64,000 bases of DNA from Nitrosomonas oligotropha (GCF_009833085.1 NZ_QRBZ01000031.1:1-64000), one strand, 5' to 3'. Positions 1 to 8,933 are shown, counted from the first letter of the stretch. A program made the numbers and translations. The notes: generated by a model from the letters alone, not told the origin.

Positions 1-723
1 AATCGGGTACGTTTGTGTATGTTCATCTACAGTATTCTCCTGAATACTGTAAACAACGCTAGAAATTCTTACACATTAGGTTGTTAAAGTACTTAGGGTA
101 TGTGATTCATTATTTCTAACCGGCGCAGAGCAAATAAATAGTAATAGAGCTTGAACTCACCAACTGTGCGAAAAATCACAGCGCATCGTTTATTAAACCC
201 TGCGCGATTGATTTATCGGTATATCCGGAAACGGCTTTAGAAAGAAGAATATATCTTTTGGTAGATTTATCGGGTTGCAAATATTGTGGATAACTTTGTG
301 AGTAATTCATGTATTTGGAAATTTAACTCATCGATTTCAAAAGATTTCCATCGGTTTGCTCACTTATTTTATACATTGATTATGGACTAATGATCATCAA
401 GTTATTACTGATTTTCATGCTGCATGCTGATTGAATCAAATGGGATCCATAATTGATTCCGTTTGTGGATTGTTTAAATGATCGAATAAAAAATATGGTG
501 GATTGAATCGATAGAGAATTTTCTGGGATGGAGTTTTTCGTTCAATACGTCGATATAAAGCCGATTTTTTGCTTTATTCGAGATATCGATGTAGGAAAAT
601 ATGAGTATAATGGTAAGAAGACACACTAGGTGATGTTTCTAAGACGATGATTTTCTTAGAGCTGGTTTGATATCCGATGCGTAATAAATGACATAATTGA
701 TTTAAGATTATTTTAAGTTAGCG
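1..723. other. AT-rich gene-free region upstream of the polysaccharide operon
   Basis: I see no convincing gene here. The stretch is clearly more AT-rich than the genes after it. It holds a perfect 10-bp inverted repeat at 28-51, one consensus DnaA box (TGTGGATAA, 285-293) and a TATAAT hexamer at 606-611 that could be the -10 of the operon promoter, though no good -35 lies 16-18 bases before it. A second weak pair is TTGATA (667-672) and CATAAT (692-697), with a long 19-base spacer. Confidence 0.5.
28..51. promoter_or_regulatory. Inverted repeat, candidate operator
   Basis: TACAGTATTC (28-37) and GAATACTGTA (42-51) are perfect reverse complements separated by TCCT. No T-run follows, so a rho-independent terminator is unlikely. 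The symmetry suits a dimeric DNA-binding protein. Which gene it controls is unknown, because the gene to its left is outside the window. Confidence 0.35.
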
Positions 724-2106
724 ATGCTTATATTTTTCTCCCAAGAGAAGACCGGTTTATTGGATCCGTATAAGGATCTTTTTGAAATTCGCCATTTCAG
801 TGATTTCTCGGATTGGGAGAAAAATAAAATCATTCCTTCCGCGTTTATCATCGCGGGAAATGATAAACAATATACTGCATCGATTCTTGGCAAGATACGC
901 CGAGACGACGAAGTTTTTGCGTCACTGTGTTTTGCAGCGGACCCGGTTGCAGCATCTGATAACTTGTTGCTTGATGGCCAATTGCCACAGCCGGCGGTTT
1001 TACTGGAAGCGGTTAATCAAGTTGAAAACCTGCTGAAGTCGCTCAAGGGCAACGAGACCTATATCACCCACCAAGGGCGGTTAATAAAATACCTGTGGCT
1101 ACGCCCTGATTTCATTCTTCAGCCGCACCATGAGTGGAAAAATCCGCGTTTTTATCGCTATCCTCTGTTGGAAGCGTTGAGTCAGGACAGATCCGATTCT
1201 TTCGAGTGGCTGCGCAATCTCGCTAATAACAAAATAATCGAAGCTTTGACGATGCTCGACCGGCAGCGCGAATGTGCCTATTGCCGCTCGGCGCACTTGA
1301 GCTTTATTGATATATGCCCGAATTGCCAGTCGATCGATATCAAGCTGCAAGCTTCCCTGCATTGTTTTACCTGCGGTTGTGTCGATGTGCAGGATAAATT
1401 CATGCATAGCGGCACGCTGGTTTGTCCCAAATGTCATACACATTTGCGGCATATCGGCAGCGACTATGACCGGCCGATCGAGAATTACCGTTGCCATTCT
1501 TGCAGTCATTCGTTTGTAGAAGGCGATGTGCAAGTCCGCTGCGCGATGTGTGAAAAAGAGATGAAGCCGGGCGAACTCATCTTGAATGAAGTACACAGCT
1601 GGCGCTTGAGCGATAAAGGACGAACGGTTGCTTTCCGGGGGGAAGTATTCGACTTGTCCTCGGGATTTGATCAGCTGGATTTTATTTCCCGTGAGTTATT
1701 CATGCACGATCTTGACTGGCAAATGGTCACGTCCCGGCGTTATCCCCATGTGCATTTCAGTTTGTTCGGGATCTACTTCGCCAATCTGCCGGATCTGGTC
1801 GAACTTTTTAACCATGCGCGTCTGCTGCAAATGCTCGAAGCCTTTGCGCAACGATTGAGAAGCCTGCTCCGGACCCCGGATCTTTCCACGCGAACTTCCG
1901 AGAATATGCTGTGGCTGCTGTTACCGAATACCGATGAACAAGGGTTGCGCGGTTTTCAAAAACGTATCGAAAGTAGTATGAATGTACTGCTGGAAGAAAG
2001 TGAGCATAAGCTGGATTTTCGTTTTATCGGTGTCTCCTCGCAGAATATACCTGAGAAGGAAAGTGCTCCGCTCCTGTTGGCGCGTCTTGCGGGCGAGTTG
2101 TTGTAG
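724..2106 (+). CDS. Zinc-ribbon (TackOD1-like) protein with catalytically dead GGDEF domain
   Basis: This 460-residue soluble protein has no signal peptide. Residues 1-170 are unrecognised. Residues 184-276 hold six CxxC pairs (CAYC, CPNC, CFTC, CPKC, CHSC, CAMC), enough for about three zinc ribbons, and resemble the TackOD1 output domain known from archaeal signalling proteins. Residues about 325-458 have the length and pattern of a GGDEF domain, but the segment that should read R-x-GGDEF reads RTSENML (390-396) before the usual hydrophobic stretch and LLLPNTDEQG. All catalytic residues are replaced, so it should not make c-di-GMP; it may bind nucleotide or protein instead. The stop lies 3 bases before the glycosyltransferase start, which points to a cytoplasmic regulator of polysaccharide synthesis, comparable in role to PelD. 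No clear Shine-Dalgarno precedes the ATG. The zinc sites are strong; the role is inferred. Confidence 0.75.
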   Translation: MLIFFSQEKTGLLDPYKDLFEIRHFSDFSDWEKNKIIPSAFIIAGNDKQYTASILGKIRRDDEVFASLCFAADPVAASDNLLLDGQLPQPAVLLEAVNQVENLLKSLKGNETYITHQGRLIKYLWLRPDFILQPHHEWKNPRFYRYPLLEALSQDRSDSFEWLRNLANNKIIEALTMLDRQRECAYCRSAHLSFIDICPNCQSIDIKLQASLHCFTCGCVDVQDKFMHSGTLVCPKCHTHLRHIGSDYDRPIENYRCHSCSHSFVEGDVQVRCAMCEKEMKPGELILNEVHSWRLSDKGRTVAFRGEVFDLSSGFDQLDFISRELFMHDLDWQMVTSRRYPHVHFSLFGIYFANLPDLVELFNHARLLQMLEAFAQRLRSLLRTPDLSTRTSENMLWLLLPNTDEQGLRGFQKRIESSMNVLLEESEHKLDFRFIGVSSQNIPEKESAPLLLARLAGELL

Positions 2107-2109
2107 TTC

Positions 2110-3435
2110 ATGGAAAGTCTGAATCAAGCCTGGAGCTTTTTTCTTATCGCAACGTCGCGCTTCCAGGATATCGAATACGTCTTCATGCTGATTCCATTCG
2201 TATTATTTTTTGAATTACCGCTGTATTTTGTCAATTGGATGAGCGTTTTCCGCTATCTGTTTAAGAAGTCGGTGGAAGCGCCGGTGTCGCTCCCTTATTA
2301 TCCGCGTGTGACGTGTGCAATTACCTGCTACGCCGAAGGAAAGGCGGTGCAGAGTACGGTGATTTCGTTACTGGAACAGCTCTATCCGGGGCATATTGAA
2401 ATCATTGCGATGGTCGATGGCGTGCAGAAAAATCTGGCTACTTATCAGGCATTGAAAGAACTCGTGCCGGTGGTTGCAAGATATCCCAAGCGCTCATTGG
2501 TCGTCATTCCGAAAATTCAACGCGGCGGCAGGGTCTCATCACTGAATGCCGGACTTAACCGGGCGCAAGGTGAGATTTTTTTCGCTTTGGATGGTGATAC
2601 ATCGTTCGATAATCAAATGGTCAATTCCGCTGCTTCTCACTTTCGCAATCCTGATATCGTCGCGGTGACGGGACCGATGCGCGTGCGTAACGCCAGAAAA
2701 GCGATTATCACCCGGTTGCAGAGTCTGGAATATATGTTGACCATGCAGGTAGGGAAGCTAGGGTTTGCGAAGCTGAATGTCATTAACAACGTTCCCGGCG
2801 CGTTCGGTATTTTTAGAAAATCCTTCATTCAGAAAATAGGCGGATGGAATACCGGAACCGCCGAAGATCTTGATATGACACTGCGTATTAAGCAATACCA
2901 TCAGCGTTATCCGCATCTGAGAATTGAGTTTGAACCCGGCGCGGTTTCGCATACCGATGCGCCGGAGAGTTTCAAGGATTTTTTCAAGCAACGCCTCCGC
3001 TGGGATGGCGATCTTTGGTATATCTACTCGAATAAACACAAGTACGGTATTTCCGCAGCGACCATGGGATGGAGCAATTTTATATTTCTGCTCTGGTACG
3101 GCATTTTGTTTCAGATCGTCATGCCTTTTTCCATCGTGATTTATACCATCTACATGGCGGTAAAGCTGCCCATGCTCACTTTTTTTCTAAGCATGGTGCT
3201 GGTCTATTTGTTCTATTTAAGCTTGATTACCCTGCAATACATTTTTTATCTTGTGCTCGTCTCAGACAGAAAATGGGAGGACTGCGAAGCGGCTTTGATC
3301 CTGCCTATTTACCCGCTGTTCCAGTTTGTTTCGCGGGTCTGGAGCATTGTTGCAATCTCAAACCAGATACTGAACAAAGGGCACTTGGATTCCGCGATGG
3401 CGCCTTTGTGGGTGCTTAAAAAGGGAAAACAGTAA
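2110..3435 (+). CDS. Processive family-2 glycosyltransferase (polysaccharide synthase)
   Basis: This 441-residue inner-membrane enzyme has one membrane segment near residues 20-40, a cytoplasmic GT2 domain, and several membrane segments after about residue 315. It carries the complete signature of a processive synthase: DGD (residues 161-163, the DxD metal/sugar-nucleotide motif), an AED acid motif (252-253, the catalytic base region, TED in relatives) and QRLRW (294-298, the Q-x-x-R-W acceptor motif). This is the plan of the synthases for hyaluronan, cellulose, alginate and PNAG. No PilZ domain is attached, so direct c-di-GMP control through this chain is not evident. The gene sits in a tight operon with a regulator before it and two export proteins after it. 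The sugar substrate cannot be told from sequence. Confidence 0.85.
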   Translation: MESLNQAWSFFLIATSRFQDIEYVFMLIPFVLFFELPLYFVNWMSVFRYLFKKSVEAPVSLPYYPRVTCAITCYAEGKAVQSTVISLLEQLYPGHIEIIAMVDGVQKNLATYQALKELVPVVARYPKRSLVVIPKIQRGGRVSSLNAGLNRAQGEIFFALDGDTSFDNQMVNSAASHFRNPDIVAVTGPMRVRNARKAIITRLQSLEYMLTMQVGKLGFAKLNVINNVPGAFGIFRKSFIQKIGGWNTGTAEDLDMTLRIKQYHQRYPHLRIEFEPGAVSHTDAPESFKDFFKQRLRWDGDLWYIYSNKHKYGISAATMGWSNFIFLLWYGILFQIVMPFSIVIYTIYMAVKLPMLTFFLSMVLVYLFYLSLITLQYIFYLVLVSDRKWEDCEAALILPIYPLFQFVSRVWSIVAISNQILNKGHLDSAMAPLWVLKKGKQ

Positions 3436-3437
3436 AA

Positions 3438-5603
3438 GTGCGCTTTTTCCCGCTACTGATGTTGCTTCTGATGCTGACAGCCAATGCAGCCGCTGAGGTT
3501 AAAATGCTGACCGAGTTTTATACGCATCTGGAGCAAGCCGCAACGGTTTTGAAGGCGAAGGCCGATTTAGAGGCGCAACGCTCGAATTTACACGTGCAGG
3601 AAGCGCAGAAAGGCTGGGAAGTATTTGGCGGGATATCGGCGGGTTATCAAAAAAGCCCTTTTGCCAGAGAGCCTTTCGGACATTTCTTCGATCCAATCGG
3701 CCGCATCGGAGTGCGTTATCCCTTGTTAGGCAGCGCGGAGAGACAGCAACGGGCGATCGATGACGCCGCAACGCAAGTAAAAATTGAAGATGTCCGTCTG
3801 GACTGGAGTAAACGGCTGGCGCGGCTTTTTATGGAAGAAAACTACGCGGCGTATTGGAGCGTGCGGAAAATGCTGGCTTTGACCGAAGCCTACTTGCGTT
3901 TGCGTGACGACGGCGTGATTTCCATACTGCATAAACGGCGCGAAGCGGGCTTGTTATTCACGTCGGATTATCTCGAGTTTCTTTCCGCTTTTGACCGCGC
4001 GGAACGATCGCAAATCGAATTCAGCAATAACCGCGATCAAGCATTGATCAGACTGGGGTATTTGACGAATTCGGAAATACGGCCATTCGAGCCGGTAAAG
4101 CCGGTTTTATATGCGATCGACAGTAATGCGCCGATCGATATCGAGCAACTGGATCTGAAAATACTGCAAGCGCGCATAGAAAATATTCAAAAGACCAAAG
4201 AGACCGAAAACTGGCGTGGCATTGATTCGGATGTCAACGCCACCGCTTTTGGCGGTCCGGCCATTCCGCATCCGTCGCCTGAATCCATGCAGATGGGCTA
4301 TGGCGGCGCAGTCGGTTTTAATTTCCGTATGCCGATCGAAATTATGAGTGTGCGGAAGAATGAAGAGTCGCGCTTGAACAGTCTGTTGATCAGTCTGCGG
4401 GCGGACTACACGCATCGCGATCAGGAACTGCAACACGAATTCCGCGCTTTGCTCAGCAGTTATCAGCAGCTCGCGCAGCAAATCAAGTTTCAGCATACGC
4501 GCCTTGAAGCGGCGCGTGAATTGATCCGTGAAAGACATTTACGCCTGAAGATTCTGGATGGCGATGTGATCGAGAAATATTTTCAAGCGGTTAATACCTA
4601 TTACCGGGTGGCTATCGAGAACGTCGAAACGGAATCGGAACAATGGAAGCTGCACATCCGGTTGCGGCAATTCATTACGCTGCTGGAGGGAAAAGGCCGG
4701 GATATTCACCCGGAAATCAATTTAAGCCACTTGGCCGATCCGCTGCACCAAGCGGCATCGTTTCTTGTCAACGGAGAAAAGACCAAGGCTGCGCCGAAGC
4801 GCACCAGTTTCTCTGCCACCGGTAATGCAGCAGCGTCGTCCGGGCGCGTGGCCGTGTATGTCTGGAACTTTGACAAATTGAGCGCGCAACCCGGTTTATG
4901 GGAGAAGAATCAAACCATCGAGATCGACCGTTTCCTGATTTCTTTGGATCAGCAGCAGATTGCAAAATTTGCCGCAAATCCTGCGCCGCTTAAGAAATTT
5001 CTAACCGAAGCGCAGCGGCGCGGGAAAAAAGTTGAATTGCTGCTGGGCGATCCCGATTGGATTCTGCCGGAGCAGCGCGAGAAGCTGCTCATGATCGTCA
5101 AGAAATTGAGCAACATCAATTTCGATGGCCTGCATCTGGATATCGAGCCGGATCAACTGGAATCGGACTTGCCTGGCAAGGCGCGTCTGGAAGAATTGAT
5201 CGAAACGGTGCGCCAAGTATCGGCTGTTTCTCCGTGGCCGGTAGGCGCCAGTATTCATCCGCGCTATCTGACCAAAGCCGCATCATTTGATATTTGCGTG
5301 CCCTGCGAACTCAAAGCGAAAGGGATCAAAGAGATTACTGTCATGTATTACGCGATGAATCTGACGAATATCGTTACCGCGCTCAAGTCGGCCATGAACC
5401 AATATCCGGATCTGTCATTCAGTCTGGCGCAAAGCCTGGAATCAGAATTGGGTCCGGAGAATAGTTATGCGCATAAGCCGCAATCCATTTTTATCCATGC
5501 AATGAAACAATTGCAGGATCAACTTCGGGCCCCTAATTTTACCGGGCTAGTTATTCAATCATGGCAAGATTTGGTAAGCTATCTTCATGAAAATACGCTT
5601 TAA
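3438..5603 (+). CDS. TolC-like outer-membrane efflux domain fused to TIM-barrel hydrolase-like domain
   Basis: This 721-residue protein starts at GTG, two bases after the upstream stop, with a signal peptide (cleavage near residue 19-20). Residues about 25-430 are helical with the repeated long-helix pattern of TolC/OEP outer-membrane channels. A linker leads to residues about 475-721, which look like a TIM barrel: the segment FDGLHLDIEP (562-571) resembles the acid-bearing strand of GH18/GH114-type glycosidases, with D568 and E570 as candidate acids. A TolC-type channel joined in one chain to a glycosidase-like domain is uncommon. The C-terminal domain could trim, deacetylate or bind the exported polymer, as separate hydrolases do in the Pel, Psl and alginate systems. 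The last codons overlap the start of the HlyD gene. The TolC assignment is fairly safe; the enzymatic role is inferred. Confidence 0.7.
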   Translation: MRFFPLLMLLLMLTANAAAEVKMLTEFYTHLEQAATVLKAKADLEAQRSNLHVQEAQKGWEVFGGISAGYQKSPFAREPFGHFFDPIGRIGVRYPLLGSAERQQRAIDDAATQVKIEDVRLDWSKRLARLFMEENYAAYWSVRKMLALTEAYLRLRDDGVISILHKRREAGLLFTSDYLEFLSAFDRAERSQIEFSNNRDQALIRLGYLTNSEIRPFEPVKPVLYAIDSNAPIDIEQLDLKILQARIENIQKTKETENWRGIDSDVNATAFGGPAIPHPSPESMQMGYGGAVGFNFRMPIEIMSVRKNEESRLNSLLISLRADYTHRDQELQHEFRALLSSYQQLAQQIKFQHTRLEAARELIRERHLRLKILDGDVIEKYFQAVNTYYRVAIENVETESEQWKLHIRLRQFITLLEGKGRDIHPEINLSHLADPLHQAASFLVNGEKTKAAPKRTSFSATGNAAASSGRVAVYVWNFDKLSAQPGLWEKNQTIEIDRFLISLDQQQIAKFAANPAPLKKFLTEAQRRGKKVELLLGDPDWILPEQREKLLMIVKKLSNINFDGLHLDIEPDQLESDLPGKARLEELIETVRQVSAVSPWPVGASIHPRYLTKAASFDICVPCELKAKGIKEITVMYYAMNLTNIVTALKSAMNQYPDLSFSLAQSLESELGPENSYAHKPQSIFIHAMKQLQDQLRAPNFTGLVIQSWQDLVSYLHENTL

Positions 5604-6660
5604 TCAACCAGAAAATAAAGCTCTGGATATCGACCGGGGATTACGTGTGCAATATAGTGCCGCCAAGCGGACCAGCAAGCCGTGGCGCTGGTATTTGATC
5701 ATTGCCATTTCCAGTCTCCCGGTGGTGTATTTGCTGGGGACGATAGTGTGGGACACGATCAGCATTGAGGCCAATGGCCGCATCCGGGTGCCCAGTTTTA
5801 CCGTACGTACCGCTGTGGATGGCTATGTTGAGAAGCTTTTTGTCGAGCCGCTGCAGACCGTTTCCGAAGGCGCGCCGTTGGCTGCGCTGGCGAATAGCGC
5901 ATTGCTGGATAGCCGTGACCGCTTGCAGGTGGAACTGGACGGGCTGAAACAGGAAAAGCACAAGATGTTGTTGCAAGCCGGCGATTCCAGAACAAGTTCG
6001 GCGCAGTTGCTGAAATTCGCGCACGAACAGAAGCATTTCGCATCTCAACGCTTGCGTCAGTATGAGACCCTTTACAAGCAGGGCGCTGCAACACAAGCTG
6101 AAATTGCGCTGGCGCGGAGTCAATTAAACTCGGCGCTGGAAAATCTGGTGGCGCTGGAGAAGTCGGAACGCCAGGAACGTGACCGGATGTATAGCCAGGA
6201 ACAGGGCCAGTCTCCGGAAATACGCATGCTGTCTAACCGGATCAATCAGCTGCAACTTGAATTTGATAAGGTTCAGGATCAAGTCCTGCAGTTAAGCCTT
6301 TTTGCGCCATCGGGCAGCGGCATGGTGACAGAAATGTTCACGCAACCCGGAGAGTTTCTGGGCCGTGGCCAAGCCTTGCTTGAGATCATATTTCTCGAGA
6401 AAGTGCATATCGATGCATTTATTCCGCCCAAATACCAGGACTATGCCGTCGTGGGGCAGATGGTTACGGTCAAATTTCCTAACGGGGAAAAAGCCAAAGC
6501 AAAAATAGTTTCCGTGCCCGGCGTGATGCAGAAGTCTACGACGGCTGAAATTAATCCGCTGGAAACGGTCCGTTTTGCCATATTGGCGCAATTGGAATTT
6601 GTCGGGAACGTGAAAAACCGGTTAATCAATGGCATGCCGGTTACGATCTATTTAGACTGA
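5587..6660 (+). CDS. HlyD/EmrA-type periplasmic adaptor protein
   Basis: This 357-residue protein has a cytoplasmic N-terminus, one membrane segment at about residues 36-58, a biotinyl-lipoyl-like half, a central coiled-coil hairpin (about 115-225), the second lipoyl half, and a C-terminal beta-barrel ending in the NGMPV-type stretch common in HlyD proteins. Adaptors of this kind bridge an inner-membrane transporter or synthase and an outer-membrane TolC channel. Here no ABC or MFS pump is present; the only inner-membrane partner is the glycosyltransferase, as with Alg44 beside Alg8 in alginate synthesis. Its ATG overlaps the end of the TolC fusion gene by 17 bases, showing translational coupling. 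It has no PilZ domain, unlike Alg44. Confidence 0.85.
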   Translation: MKIRFNQPENKALDIDRGLRVQYSAAKRTSKPWRWYLIIAISSLPVVYLLGTIVWDTISIEANGRIRVPSFTVRTAVDGYVEKLFVEPLQTVSEGAPLAALANSALLDSRDRLQVELDGLKQEKHKMLLQAGDSRTSSAQLLKFAHEQKHFASQRLRQYETLYKQGAATQAEIALARSQLNSALENLVALEKSERQERDRMYSQEQGQSPEIRMLSNRINQLQLEFDKVQDQVLQLSLFAPSGSGMVTEMFTQPGEFLGRGQALLEIIFLEKVHIDAFIPPKYQDYAVVGQMVTVKFPNGEKAKAKIVSVPGVMQKSTTAEINPLETVRFAILAQLEFVGNVKNRLINGMPVTIYLD

Positions 6661-6693
6661 CAAACCAGCCGGGCAAAATGCGCTAAATCCCGG

Positions 6694-6720
6694 AGACCGG
6701 AAGCCAGCCGGTTTCTTATT
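6694..6720 (+). terminator. Weak stem-loop after the polysaccharide operon
   Basis: AGACCGG (6694-6700) can pair with CCGGTTT (6708-6714) around a 7-base loop, followed by a broken T stretch. Its place just after the last gene of the operon supports a terminator role, but the U-tract is poor. Confidence 0.4.
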
Positions 6721-6780
6721 CCACCAGGAATGTGCTCCGCCTCTTGAGGTATCATCTTATTTACCCTGAGCAATTTTGAT

Positions 6781-6815
6781 TTATCCACATTTTTTGTGGA
6801 TAACATTGTGTATAA
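6781..6815. promoter_or_regulatory. Cluster of three consensus DnaA boxes
   Basis: TTATCCACA (6781-6789), TGTGGATAA (6795-6803) and TGTGTATAA (6807-6815) all match the DnaA box TTATNCACA in one or the other orientation. The first two face each other across five T bases, so they also form a perfect 9-bp hairpin. The surrounding gap (6661-7079) is AT-rich and without a gene. No dnaA, dnaN, gidA, parAB or rpmH lies nearby, so a titration site or DnaA-controlled promoter is at least as likely as an origin. Confidence 0.55.
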
Positions 6816-6876
6816 GATTTATTTTCGATCATTAACTTGATGGGCGCTAAAGAGAATTCTCACGCTGCCTAATAAT

Positions 6877-6906
6877 TTAACACTTTAATTATGTATTATG
6901 TATCAT
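6877..6906 (+). promoter_or_regulatory. Candidate sigma-70 promoter of yheS
   Basis: TTAACA (6877-6882) and TATCAT (6901-6906) are spaced by 18 bases in the AT-rich gap before the ABC-F gene. The implied leader is about 165 bases. This is a motif match only. Confidence 0.3.
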
Positions 6907-7079
6907 CCGGTTATAAGTGTTTTCTTTTTTCCTATAACAACCGGCTATGTATTGCATGGCATGTTAACATTGGCCGCGGTGTGCTTTGCATAAACGGATA
7001 ATGGATACAACCGGCATTCGCAAGTTTGCTTTCCTCTCTTAAGCTGTTCAATCGGGTGTTCTGAAATTTTTACAATGTT

Positions 7080-8933
7080 ATGCTGAATATTCAGTCTTTG
7101 ACTTACCTGCAAGGCGGGACTCCGCTGCTGGAAAATTGCCATTTGCAGATTTTTGCCAATCAGCGTGTGGGTTTGGTTGGTAAGAACGGGTGCGGGAAAT
7201 CCACTTTGTTCCGCTTGATCCGGGCGGTGATCAAGCCGGATAACGGCGAAGTCAGCTTGCAATCGGGCAAAACCGTTGCGTTCGTTGAGCAGGAGATCGC
7301 GAATTCGGCGCAGTCTGCCATTGAGTTTGTACTGGATGGTGATGTGGAGTTGCACCGGCTGGACAAGATTCTGGCTCAGGCTGAGCACGACACCGCTTGG
7401 TTTGAAGCGCAACAGCGCTATGAAGCCATTGACGGCTATACCGCGCGTGCGCGGGCGGCGCAGCTATTGAGCGGATTGGGTTTTGCCAACGCCGCGCTGG
7501 AACAACCGGTTGATCATTTCTCGGGCGGCTGGCGGATGCGCTTGAATCTGGCGCGCGCCTTGATGCACCGTGCCGATTTGCTGTTGCTCGATGAACCGAC
7601 CAATCACCTGGATCTGGAAGCGATTCTCTGGCTTGAGCAGTATCTGGCGCGTTATCCGGGCAGTTTGATCGTGGTATCGCATGATCGCGAGTTTTTGAAT
7701 GCGTGCGTCAATCGCATCGCGCATATCAACGACCGGAAAATCGACAGTTATAGCGGTAATTATGATGATTTCGAGCGCGCGCGCGCCGAGCGTCTACTGC
7801 AACATAGCCAGGCTTTGCAGCAACAACAAAGACAAATTGCGCACATGGAGGATTTTGTGCGGCGCTTCCGCGCCAAGGCCACCAAGGCCAAACAAGCGCA
7901 AAGCCGCATCAAGGCGCTGGAACGTTTGACGCGACTGGCGCCGCTGGCTGTGGAAGATGGCCACTACGACTTGCAGATCGAAGCACCGGAGCGCAGTCCC
8001 GATGTGTTGCTGCGCGTACAGGACATGAGTTTCGGTTACGGCGATCACCCGCTGTTTCAGCATGTTCATCTGATTCTGCAGGCGGGTGCGCGGATTGCAT
8101 TGCTGGGACCGAACGGTGCGGGAAAGTCGACATTGATCAAACTGCTGACCGGAGAAATTCAACCGGCAACCGGTTCATTGGAGTGGGCGCAGAATATCCG
8201 TATCGGTTACTTTGCGCAGCATCAGCTGGAAAATCTCGACGGTAAGGCGACGCCTTTGCAGCATATGCAGAAACTGGCGCCGACGCAAACCGAACTGGAT
8301 TTGCGGAAATTTCTGGGGCGATTCGGGCTTGGCGGAGAGGGTGAAGATCGCCCGGTCGCGAGTTTTTCCGGAGGTGAAAAAAGCCGTCTGGCGCTGGCTT
8401 TATTGGCCTGGCAAAAACCGCATTTGCTGTTATTGGATGAACCGACCAATCACTTGGATCTGGATATGCGCGATGCGCTCACGTTCGCGCTGGAAACCTA
8501 TAGCGGCGCTGTGGTGCTGGTTTCGCACGATCGCAGCCTGGTGCGTGCGGTGGCGGATGAATTGTGGCTGGTGGCGGATGGCAAAGCACAGCTGCTTGAT
8601 GGTGATCTGGAGGATTACAAAAACTGGATAGAAGCGCGTCGCTCTAGTGAGGCTGCGGAATCAAAGCCAGCTTCGCAGAAAATCCAGCCTAAACCAGCAG
8701 CGAAACCGAACAAAAAAGCATTGCTGTCCAAACAAGCCAAACTTGAAGCGGCTTTGGCGATTGCGCAAAGGGAATTAGCCGAAGCGAACGGCCGTTTAGC
8801 GGATCCGGCGACGTATACGAACTGCCCGCGCGATGAAATTGACAGGCTCAGCGCCCTTCATGCGGCACTGGAGAAAAAAGTGGCTGAACTTGAAGAAAAC
8901 TGGCTGGAACTGGAAATGGCGATGGAGGAATGA
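7080..8933 (+). CDS. yheS: ABC-F family ribosome-associated ATPase, YheS type
   Basis: This 617-residue protein has two ABC ATPase domains in one chain and no membrane segments, which is the ABC-F plan. Walker A motifs GKNGCGKST and GPNGAGKST, signatures FSGGWRM and FSGGEKS, and two identical LLLLDEPTNHLDL-type Walker B/D-loop stretches are all intact. The linker between the domains is long and charged (P-site tRNA interaction motif region), and a C-terminal Lys/Glu-rich coiled coil (about residues 540-617) follows, as in E. coli YheS of similar length. ABC-F proteins bind the ribosomal E site and influence translation of difficult sequences or rescue stalled ribosomes. It appears to be a single transcription unit, ending 41 bases before the convergent fliE. 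Confidence 0.85.
   Translation: MLNIQSLTYLQGGTPLLENCHLQIFANQRVGLVGKNGCGKSTLFRLIRAVIKPDNGEVSLQSGKTVAFVEQEIANSAQSAIEFVLDGDVELHRLDKILAQAEHDTAWFEAQQRYEAIDGYTARARAAQLLSGLGFANAALEQPVDHFSGGWRMRLNLARALMHRADLLLLDEPTNHLDLEAILWLEQYLARYPGSLIVVSHDREFLNACVNRIAHINDRKIDSYSGNYDDFERARAERLLQHSQALQQQQRQIAHMEDFVRRFRAKATKAKQAQSRIKALERLTRLAPLAVEDGHYDLQIEAPERSPDVLLRVQDMSFGYGDHPLFQHVHLILQAGARIALLGPNGAGKSTLIKLLTGEIQPATGSLEWAQNIRIGYFAQHQLENLDGKATPLQHMQKLAPTQTELDLRKFLGRFGLGGEGEDRPVASFSGGEKSRLALALLAWQKPHLLLLDEPTNHLDLDMRDALTFALETYSGAVVLVSHDRSLVRAVADELWLVADGKAQLLDGDLEDYKNWIEARRSSEAAESKPASQKIQPKPAAKPNKKALLSKQAKLEAALAIAQRELAEANGRLADPATYTNCPRDEIDRLSALHAALEKKVAELEENWLELEMAMEE

Noticed and set aside
6661-7079. Chromosomal origin oriC
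   Set aside because: Three DnaA boxes and AT-rich DNA fit, but none of the usual origin neighbours (dnaA, dnaN, gidA, parAB, rpmH) is present and box number is low. Kept only as a DnaA-box cluster.
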